From contig JAFOYH010000026.1 of assembly GCA_017391465.1 (NCBI GenBank), positions 1-12,029 of the forward strand: DNA of 12,029 nucleotides, given 5' to 3'. The translations under genes were made by a program, and so were the position numbers. This DNA comes from Lachnospiraceae bacterium. GTDB lineage: Bacteria > Bacillota_A > Clostridia > Lachnospirales > Lachnospiraceae. The notes below the pieces were generated by a model. The model was not told the DNA's origin. It saw only the letters and a list, made by a program, of their open reading frames with translations, and searched no databases. Shown piece after piece: positions 6,669 to 12,029 of the stretch (within the stretch, counting starts at the first letter, position 1; every line of letters begins with the position of its first letter).

Positions 6669-7679
6669 ATGTCAATCACAGCAAAAGAACTCGCAAAATT
6701 GCTGAATTTATCCGAAGCCGCCGTATCTATGGCTCTTAACGGCAAACCCGGTGTTAGTACGAAGACCCGAAATCTTGTCCTTGAAACTGCCAGCAATCAT
6801 GGTTATGATTTTATGAAAATTAAATATCAAAAAAAGAACTCCGGAACAATCAATTATATTATTTATCGAAAAGATGGCGCCATTTTAAAAATTCAGCACA
6901 CACCTTTTTTCAACTCATTAACAGAAAGTATCGAAGAGCATGTCAAAGCACTTGGATATAATCTTTCTACAATTACCATTACAGACGACACAGAAGTCAG
7001 TAAACAGTTAAAAGAAGTGATCACTCCAGATTGTGCCGGCATCATTTTGCTGGGAACCGAAATGCACAAAGAGGATTTCTTTCCCTTTGCCTATATCACA
7101 CAGCCCATTGTTGTCTTAGATACATTTTTTAACTCCGTAAAAATGGACTGCGTTCTTATGAATAACGAAACCGGCGCTTACAATGCTGCTCGATATCTTA
7201 TTAAAAAACGCCAAAGTCATCCTGGATATTTGCGTTCCGCCTATAGTATGCACAATTTCGAAAGTCGTGCTGAAGGATTTAATAAGGCACTTCGTGATGT
7301 CGGTCTCTCCCCTTCCAGTTCCATCGTTCACTATCTTTCACCTTCCATGGAAGGTGCCTATGCAGATATGAAAGAACTTCTCAACAACAAGGTGGAAATA
7401 GCCGACTGTTATTTTGCAGATAATGACTTGATCGCTGCTGGTGCCATGAAAGCTTTTAAAGAGGCCGGTTATCATATACCGCAAGATATCGGCATCATCG
7501 GTTTCGATAACACAAGTATCTGTACATACATTGAACCTCCACTTACATCTGTCAATGTTCCGATTCATTATATGGGAGAAACAGCAGTCAAGCGTCTGGA
7601 TGAAGTTATTCATACAAAAAACTATCGCCCTGTCAAGATTGAGGTCAACACAAACCTTATTCTCAGACAGAGTGTATAA
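6669..7679 (+). CDS. LacI-family transcriptional regulator
   Basis: This 336-residue protein has a LacI-type helix-turn-helix at residues 3-30 (TAKELAKLLNLSEAAVSMAL, then NGKPGVS) and a sugar-binding effector domain from about 60 to the end. The effector domain shows FFADNDLIAAG-like (ADNDLIAAGAMKAF) and IGIIGFDNTSI motifs and the usual PPLTSVNVP end region. Length is typical. Two features are unusual. The recognition helix reads SEAAVSMALN instead of the common S-x-x-TVSRVLN, and the segment after GYDF (residues 46-58) lacks the usual hinge pattern with Ala-Arg-x-Leu. It sits divergent to the sugar operon, with AT-rich repeats in between, so it most likely represses that operon and is relieved by the sugar or a derivative. 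AGGAG lies seven bases before the ATG. The next gene follows after 22 bases. Confidence 0.92.
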   Translation: MSITAKELAKLLNLSEAAVSMALNGKPGVSTKTRNLVLETASNHGYDFMKIKYQKKNSGTINYIIYRKDGAILKIQHTPFFNSLTESIEEHVKALGYNLSTITITDDTEVSKQLKEVITPDCAGIILLGTEMHKEDFFPFAYITQPIVVLDTFFNSVKMDCVLMNNETGAYNAARYLIKKRQSHPGYLRSAYSMHNFESRAEGFNKALRDVGLSPSSSIVHYLSPSMEGAYADMKELLNNKVEIADCYFADNDLIAAGAMKAFKEAGYHIPQDIGIIGFDNTSICTYIEPPLTSVNVPIHYMGETAVKRLDEVIHTKNYRPVKIEVNTNLILRQSV

Positions 7680-7701
7680 TACATTAGCAAAGGAGACTAT
7701 T

Positions 7702-8268
7702 ATGGAAGTAAGAAAATTATTAGACGCACTTCTTATCGCAGAACGTTTAAAAGATACAACTCGTCACTGTTACACCGCAAAAGGCCGTCATGAAAGTGTT
7801 GCAGAACACACATGGATGATGTCTCTTATTGCTTTCTGGATTACTGATGAATTCCCGGAAGCAGATATGAACAAGGTGCTCCGGATGTGTATTATACATG
7901 ATCTCGGTGAGGCTTTCACCGGTGATATTCCTACATTTGACAAAACCCAGGCTAATGAACAGACCGAAGAAGTGCTGTTATATGATTGGGTAAGATCACT
8001 TCCTGAACAACAATCGAAAGAGATGCTCGCACTCTATGAAGAGATGTCTGAAAGAAAAACTCTGGAATCGAAGATCTATAAAGCCATCGACAGCCTCGAA
8101 GCGGTTATTCAGCATAACATCTCTGATTTGTCCACATGGACACCGCACGAACACGAATTTAATCTTACATATGCCAATGACCGCGTAACCTTTTCCGATT
8201 ACTTCAAAAGCCTTCGCGAAGAAATTCGTAAGGATACCCTGAAAAAATTAGCATCAGAACAAAAATAA
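7702..8268 (+). CDS. HD-domain phosphohydrolase (YfbR/HDDC2-like)
   Basis: This 188-residue protein is an HD-superfamily metal-dependent hydrolase resembling the HD_3 group, which includes 5'-deoxynucleotidases such as YfbR. Candidate metal ligands are His36 in ESVAEHTW, His66 and Asp67 in IIHDLGEAFTGD, and Asp130 in KAIDSLEA, which matches the H...HD...D pattern. Length is near the family norm of about 190-200. The start at 7702 has AAAGGAG at 7689-7695; the open frame continues upstream inside the regulator gene, but a longer start would overlap it extensively in another frame. It lies 22 bases after the regulator with no promoter seen, so the two are probably co-transcribed. The true substrate, a nucleoside monophosphate or a sugar phosphate, cannot be told from the sequence. 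Confidence 0.85.
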   Translation: MEVRKLLDALLIAERLKDTTRHCYTAKGRHESVAEHTWMMSLIAFWITDEFPEADMNKVLRMCIIHDLGEAFTGDIPTFDKTQANEQTEEVLLYDWVRSLPEQQSKEMLALYEEMSERKTLESKIYKAIDSLEAVIQHNISDLSTWTPHEHEFNLTYANDRVTFSDYFKSLREEIRKDTLKKLASEQK

Positions 8269-8300
8269 AAAGAGGGTCTTTCACAAAGACTCTCTTTTTT
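8269..8300 (+). terminator. Intrinsic terminator between convergent operons, probably bidirectional
   Basis: AAAGAGGGTCTTT (8269-8281) pairs with AAAGACTCTCTTT (8285-8297) as a 13-bp stem with one G·T position and a three-base loop, followed by further T residues on the plus strand. On the minus strand the stem is followed by TTTTTATTTTT-like sequence (complement of 8259-8270), so it can also end the peptidase operon, which stops at 8311. Confidence 0.88.
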
Positions 8301-8310
8301 ACTCTTATTT

Positions 8311-9453
8311 CTATCGTTTTTCGCCTTTCGCAAAAGATGTCAAAATCTCAATGGACTTTTCATACTTATCCAAAGATACATATTCATTGGCTTTATGACA
8401 CATGGCTGCTTCACCTGCTCCAAACAATAACACTTTCAGATTCGGATTTGCCAACAAAAACATCGAACCATCTGTAAAATAATTAATTCCTGTATGTTCC
8501 GGTGTTACGCCATGTTTTTCTATGCAGCTTTGTAAGTTTTTTGTGAACGGATCATCTGATGATGTCCCCACCGCATCACGGTAATTCTTAACATCCCATT
8601 CTACCCGAAGAAGACCTTCTGTCTGATTTGAATATTTCTCTGCAAGATCTGCAAGATATACCAGCACATCTTCTTTTGACTGACCTGGCACAAGACGTAT
8701 ATCCATCATTATACTGCAGTATTCGGGAGTTATATTCGGTGCATGACCACCGGAAATCTGAGTCATATGAGCCGTCGAATATCCTAAAACATCATGTTTT
8801 GCCGCCGTAATATGTTTTTTCATTTGCTCAGCAATTATCACACCATATTCGATTGCAGAAACCCCTTGTTCCGGATAAGCTCCATGACTTGTTTTTCCAA
8901 AAATTTTGATTTCAAGCCACATACAGCCTTTCTGTGCAATACCAATATTTAATCCTGTCGGTTCACCGATCAACACTTCATCCACATTTGGAAAAAATCC
9001 GGCATTTAAAAGTTCTCTGGCACCAAGACCATTCTTTTCTTCATCACAGGTGCCGATCAAGGTTATATCAAATGCCGGTTTCTTTCCTGATTTCACAATA
9101 CATGCCAATGTATATGCCATTGCTGCAATACCGCTCTTCATATCACTGGTTCCTCTGGCATACACCTTTCCATCGATTTCAACAGGTACAGATGGATCTG
9201 TCTTCCACTCTTTCAAATCTCCATAAGGAACCGTGTCGATATGACCATTCCATACCATATGCCGTTCATGGGATATCCCAGGAACAAAAGCAATCAGATT
9301 GGCATGTGTTTCATCAATACGCTGTACACGGGCATCAATCCCCGCCTCCTGAAGATAATCTCTTAAGTATTCGGCAACTTTACCTTCATCATCGCAATGA
9401 TTCACACTTCTAATGGACAATACATCAAACAATAATTTCTTTGCGCTCATCAT
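8311..9453 (-). CDS. M20-family metallopeptidase (ArgE/DapE-like), second copy in operon
   Basis: This 380-residue cytoplasmic enzyme is an M20 zinc-dependent amidohydrolase of the ArgE/DapE/carboxypeptidase G2 type, which cleaves peptide or N-acyl amide bonds. All active-site residues are visible: His71 in NGHIDTVPYGD, Asp104 in GTSDMKSG, Glu138 (general base) and Glu139 in GTCDEEKNG, Glu164 in GEPTG, and His353 in MCHKANEYVS. The inserted dimerisation domain begins near 180 with FGKTSHGA. Two ATGs stand side by side at 9453 and 9450, both after GGAGG; the first is used here. It is last in the minus-strand operon, with a strong hairpin in the 66-base gap behind the preceding gene and the shared terminator ten bases after the stop. 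The exact substrate is unknown; ArgE, DapE, dipeptidase or N-carbamoylase activities are all possible in this superfamily. Confidence 0.9.
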   Translation of the reverse strand: MMSAKKLLFDVLSIRSVNHCDDEGKVAEYLRDYLQEAGIDARVQRIDETHANLIAFVPGISHERHMVWNGHIDTVPYGDLKEWKTDPSVPVEIDGKVYARGTSDMKSGIAAMAYTLACIVKSGKKPAFDITLIGTCDEEKNGLGARELLNAGFFPNVDEVLIGEPTGLNIGIAQKGCMWLEIKIFGKTSHGAYPEQGVSAIEYGVIIAEQMKKHITAAKHDVLGYSTAHMTQISGGHAPNITPEYCSIMMDIRLVPGQSKEDVLVYLADLAEKYSNQTEGLLRVEWDVKNYRDAVGTSSDDPFTKNLQSCIEKHGVTPEHTGINYFTDGSMFLLANPNLKVLLFGAGEAAMCHKANEYVSLDKYEKSIEILTSFAKGEKR

Positions 9454-9473
9454 TATATTCCTCCAAATAACAA

Positions 9474-9508
9474 ATCTTCTCTATATTCTGAAAAAATATA
9501 GAGAAGAT
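9474..9508 (-). other. Perfect 14-bp intercistronic hairpin
   Basis: ATCTTCTCTATATT (9474-9487) pairs perfectly with AATATAGAGAAGAT (9495-9508) around a seven-base loop, between the stop of the PF07090-like gene and the GGAGG of the downstream peptidase. There is no adequate T run behind it on the minus strand, so an RNA stabiliser or processing site is more likely than a full terminator. Confidence 0.6.
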
Positions 9509-9519
9509 CATTACATCAT

Positions 9520-10266
9520 TTATTTTGTTAAATATGCAAAAATATTGGCAAATAGCTTGTTATAGTATTCCCAGTTACAGAATTCCGGTGGAGCCCAGTG
9601 TGGTGCGCAGTCTGTCGTAAATACACCAGATTTGCCTTTACCATAATTGCCAAAGGCAATAAATGGATCACCACAGATTGTTGCAACAACTTCTGCTTCT
9701 TCTTTAACAACTGTCTTATTGTAACCAAGAACATTTGGCCATTCCACTGGAAGACCAGACATAATTTCATGCTCTGTATTCGTAATTACCGGTACAACGC
9801 CTTCGCAATGTTCCATACGGTCATCGACTGTAAGTACTTCAACCGGTAAAACTTCCTGAACCGCTGTATCATGCCATTTTCCTTTGCCGTCGATTCCGGC
9901 AAATGTCATATATCCGCCAACCATGAGAAGGGAACCGCCTTCCAGAACATAATCACGAATAAGATTACATCTGTTTGGTTTTTTAATACTCTTTGTAAAT
10001 GTTTCTGTTGGAAGTAATAATGTATTTGCACCAATATCCGAAAGAATAATACATGCATATTCTTTTAATACTTCCAATTCAAATGGAAAACCGTCCATTG
10101 CTTCATGATTTGGAATGAATTCAAATTCATAGCCCGCTTCTTTAATGGCCTTTTCTATCCATTCTTTTCCAGTTTCATATACAGATGTATAAAATGTATC
10201 AAAACCTTTTACATGAGTTGTAAAACTCATCCAGGATTCTCCAACTAATAAAATCTTTTTACTCAT
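9520..10266 (-). CDS. PF07090-like glutamine-amidotransferase-fold protein of unknown function
   Basis: This 248-residue protein resembles the GATase1_like family (COG5426 / STM3548-type, PF07090), flavodoxin-like proteins related to class I glutamine amidotransferases and ThuA. Recognisable blocks are ACIILSDIGANTLLLP (71-86), YVLEGGSLLMVGGYMTFAG (106-124) and FGNYGKGKSGVFTTDCAPHW (205-224). At the position where a true amidotransferase has its nucleophile elbow (GxCxG) this protein reads VGGYMTFAG, with Tyr119 in place of cysteine, so glutamine hydrolysis is doubtful. A conserved cysteine-histidine pair, Cys220 and His223, lies nearby in sequence only. The ATG at 10266 follows GGAGGAG. It lies between two M20 peptidase genes and downstream of a permease gene, suggesting a role in handling the same imported compound. 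Family assignment is from remembered motifs; the biochemical role is unknown to me. Confidence 0.75.
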   Translation of the reverse strand: MSKKILLVGESWMSFTTHVKGFDTFYTSVYETGKEWIEKAIKEAGYEFEFIPNHEAMDGFPFELEVLKEYACIILSDIGANTLLLPTETFTKSIKKPNRCNLIRDYVLEGGSLLMVGGYMTFAGIDGKGKWHDTAVQEVLPVEVLTVDDRMEHCEGVVPVITNTEHEIMSGLPVEWPNVLGYNKTVVKEEAEVVATICGDPFIAFGNYGKGKSGVFTTDCAPHWAPPEFCNWEYYNKLFANIFAYLTK

Positions 10267-10292
10267 TATCTGCTCCTCCTGTTCTTAAATAG

Positions 10293-11564
10293 CTACTGTC
10301 CCCAACACAGAATAAGCTGTGCATACACAAGAATTGCTTTATAATATTCTTCAACTGCAACATACTCATTCACTGAATGACACTGTTCTTCATTCCCCGG
10401 ACCATACTGAATCACCTGTGCACCGGTAATCTTTTTCCATGTTCTGCAATCATCTCCCGCAGGTGTGCCGACAACTTTTACCGTTTGGCCATTCACTGCC
10501 TGATATGCTTTTTCCAACGCCTTTACCAGTGGAGCTTCCACATCTTCTTCACAGGCACCGCCACTTTGATACATGGTAATTTTCGGCATATGATCACGCA
10601 TCCACGCATCAGATCTTGCAATATCGTTCACGACACCTGTAAAAGTATCATATACCATCTCGTAGCTCATAAGTCCCGGCAAATAATGCACACAGGTTTC
10701 AAAATAACAGTTTCCCGGAACCGTTGAACCTGCCGTACCGCCATGAATGGTTCCCACATTCAGGCTTGGAGGCGGAAGCAACGGATGTTTATAATTTAAG
10801 AGCCACCCATGTTCCAGTTCTTCCAACCCACGAATAATCTTAATAGCTTTATCAATGGCAGATACACCCAGACGTTTCTCACCGGCATGATTGGCTTTTC
10901 CTTCAATTTCAACCCTGAAAAACACAAAACCTACATGTGCCGTTACGATTTCTGAACTCGTTGGTTCACAGACCACAATACCATCTGCCGTCTGACCATT
11001 CATAGCCGCCTGCATAGAACCGTTGCCGCCGCCTTCTTCGTCCACGACGGATGTGAATCGAACATCACATGGTAATTCCATTCCCGCATCCTTCAACAGT
11101 TTTACGGCCATAATCCCGGCCATCAATCCGGCCTTCATATCCGCAGAGCCAAGACCATACAGCCTTCCCTCTCGAACAACAGGTTCATGGGGAGGGCTCA
11201 TCCATTCACTTTCATCACCAGGAGGCATTGTATCGATATGTCCATTAAACATTAAGGATCTCTTACGGTCCTTCCCGCAAAATTCTGCATAGACATTATA
11301 ACGATCCTCCTGGTTATGCCCAGGATTTCCTTCACCATATATCTCCATACATTTCTGTATGATTGTTTCCTGCATCGGATCTTTAATGAGTTTGTCCACA
11401 CCCATATCTTCAAACAATTTTTCAAGATATTCCTGTCCGGCCTTTTCTCGACCGCCTGCAATCCCATGGCCCAAAACCTGGGTATCACAGGAGATCAGAT
11501 TCTTTAAGTGCTGAAGATATTCTTCTTTGTGTTCTTCAAATGTACGTTTTAATGCATCATTCAC
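10293..11564 (-). CDS. M20-family metallopeptidase (ArgE/DapE-like), first copy in operon
   Basis: This 423-residue protein is a complete M20 zinc amidohydrolase. Expected metal ligands and catalytic residues are His109 in FNGHIDTMPPGD with Asp111, Asp142 in GLGSADMKAG, Glu176 and Glu177 in VVDEEGGG, Glu200 in CEPTSSE and His396 in QCHSVNEYV. The dimerisation domain starts near 218 (VEIEGKANHAGEKRLG). It is 43 residues longer than the second M20 protein of the operon and clearly divergent from it, so the pair is not a recent duplication and probably acts on different bonds or substrates. The start is a GTG at 11564 with AGGAG eight bases upstream; no ATG nearby fits as well. The gene starts 29 bases after the permease stop. 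Long M20 members of the YgeY type occur near purine and hydantoin-type genes, which may hint at a nitrogenous amide substrate, but this is speculative. Confidence 0.9.
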   Translation of the reverse strand: MNDALKRTFEEHKEEYLQHLKNLISCDTQVLGHGIAGGREKAGQEYLEKLFEDMGVDKLIKDPMQETIIQKCMEIYGEGNPGHNQEDRYNVYAEFCGKDRKRSLMFNGHIDTMPPGDESEWMSPPHEPVVREGRLYGLGSADMKAGLMAGIMAVKLLKDAGMELPCDVRFTSVVDEEGGGNGSMQAAMNGQTADGIVVCEPTSSEIVTAHVGFVFFRVEIEGKANHAGEKRLGVSAIDKAIKIIRGLEELEHGWLLNYKHPLLPPPSLNVGTIHGGTAGSTVPGNCYFETCVHYLPGLMSYEMVYDTFTGVVNDIARSDAWMRDHMPKITMYQSGGACEEDVEAPLVKALEKAYQAVNGQTVKVVGTPAGDDCRTWKKITGAQVIQYGPGNEEQCHSVNEYVAVEEYYKAILVYAQLILCWGQ

Positions 11565-11593
11565 ACAATCAACTCCTCATCACATTCAAACAC

Positions 11594-12029
11594 TTACTGT
11601 GAGCTCAAAGAACTCTTTCTCTTCTTTTCTGCAGCCATCTTTGTAGCCATGGAAATTGCAAGAACTACAATAGTTACAACATATGGCATAAGAAGTACTA
11701 ACTGACTAGGTACACCATTGGCCTGTAATCTGGCACCAATGGAATCAGAAAAACCGAATACAAAACAGCCAAGTGCTGTAAACACAGGATGTGCACCGCC
11801 AAAATACATCGCGGCAACACCCATGAAGCCTCGGGAACTTGTCATGTTTTCAACGAACATTGTTGAATATCCAAGGGAAAGATGTGCGCCTGCAAGACCG
11901 CCAACCAAACCGGAAATAGCGATTGCCTGATATTTCATCATTTCAACATTAATACCAGCTGTCTGAGCTGCCATAGGCATACGTCCTACTGCTCTGAGTC
12001 GAAGACCCCATACAGTTTTGTAGAACACA
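11594..12029 (-). CDS. Nucleoside-type ABC transporter permease (NupQ/YufQ-like), N-terminus outside window
   Basis: Only the last 144 or so residues are present; the gene runs off the right edge and its true start is not visible. The fragment carries GLRLRAVGRMPMAAQTAGIN, the permease signature around the cytoplasmic coupling loop of BPD_transp_2 proteins. Hydrophobic segments follow (AIAISGLVGGLAGAHLSLGY, MGVAAMYFGGAHPVFTALGC and LVLLMPYVVTIVVLAISMA), then a basic Lys/Ser-rich tail. SSRGFMGVAAMYFGG and GVPSQLVLLMPYV match the COG1079 permease subunit of BmpA-type nucleoside importers better than RbsC. It would act in the inner membrane with an ATPase, a second permease and a binding lipoprotein, probably encoded just beyond the window. 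Two M20 hydrolases follow in the same direction, so the imported compound may be an amide or peptide-like molecule rather than a free nucleoside. Confidence 0.85.
   Translation of the reverse strand, partial: VFYKTVWGLRLRAVGRMPMAAQTAGINVEMMKYQAIAISGLVGGLAGAHLSLGYSTMFVENMTSSRGFMGVAAMYFGGAHPVFTALGCFVFGFSDSIGARLQANGVPSQLVLLMPYVVTIVVLAISMATKMAAEKKRKSSLSSQ

Noticed and set aside
7531..7701. N-terminal extension of the HD protein into the regulator gene
   Set aside because: The extension would overlap the regulator by about 150 bases in another frame; AAAGGAG at 7689-7695 fixes the start at 7702.

Overview
The window looks like part of a chromosome from a low-to-moderate GC Firmicute, most likely a gut Clostridia of the Lachnospiraceae type. 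This rests on strong AGGAGG-like ribosome binding sites before nearly every gene, lipoprotein-type solute binding proteins, densely packed carbohydrate and peptide operons, and general protein character. No rRNA, tRNA, CRISPR, phage or transposon sequence was seen.

Region 1 (1-6471, minus strand, read right to left) is a sugar-catabolic operon. Its order is an L-fucose/L-arabinose isomerase-family protein, a transketolase split into N- and C-terminal subunits, a glycerol-kinase-like FGGY sugar kinase, an RbsB-type sugar-binding lipoprotein, an intrinsic terminator, and a DUF2291-type lipoprotein cut by the window edge. The ATPase and permease of the sugar importer are not in view and may lie beyond position 1. 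The set isomerase + kinase + two-subunit transketolase + RbsB-type binding protein fits a route in which an aldose is imported, isomerised to a ketose, phosphorylated and split by a dedicated transketolase. The best match I know is the non-oxidative D-apiose route (apulose kinase and apulose-4-phosphate transketolase). This substrate is an inference, not a demonstrated assignment.

Region 2 (6472-8300) is the control region and a short plus-strand operon. A 197-bp divergent intergenic region holds a TATAAT box for the sugar operon, three copies of TTTTTACTTAAT plus one inverted half-copy, and a good promoter (TTGTAT, 17 bp, TATAAT) for a LacI-family regulator. Behind the regulator lies an HD-domain phosphohydrolase, then a terminator that probably works in both directions.

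Region 3 (8311-12029, minus strand) is a second operon running toward Region 2. It contains the C-terminal part of a nucleoside-type (NupQ/YufQ-like) ABC permease, an M20 metallopeptidase, a PF07090-like 'glutamine amidotransferase-like' protein without an obvious nucleophilic cysteine, and a second M20 metallopeptidase. This suggests import and hydrolysis of an amide- or peptide-like compound of unknown identity, and is the least explained part of the window. Its promoter lies outside the window. There is no gene-free stretch longer than 300 bases.
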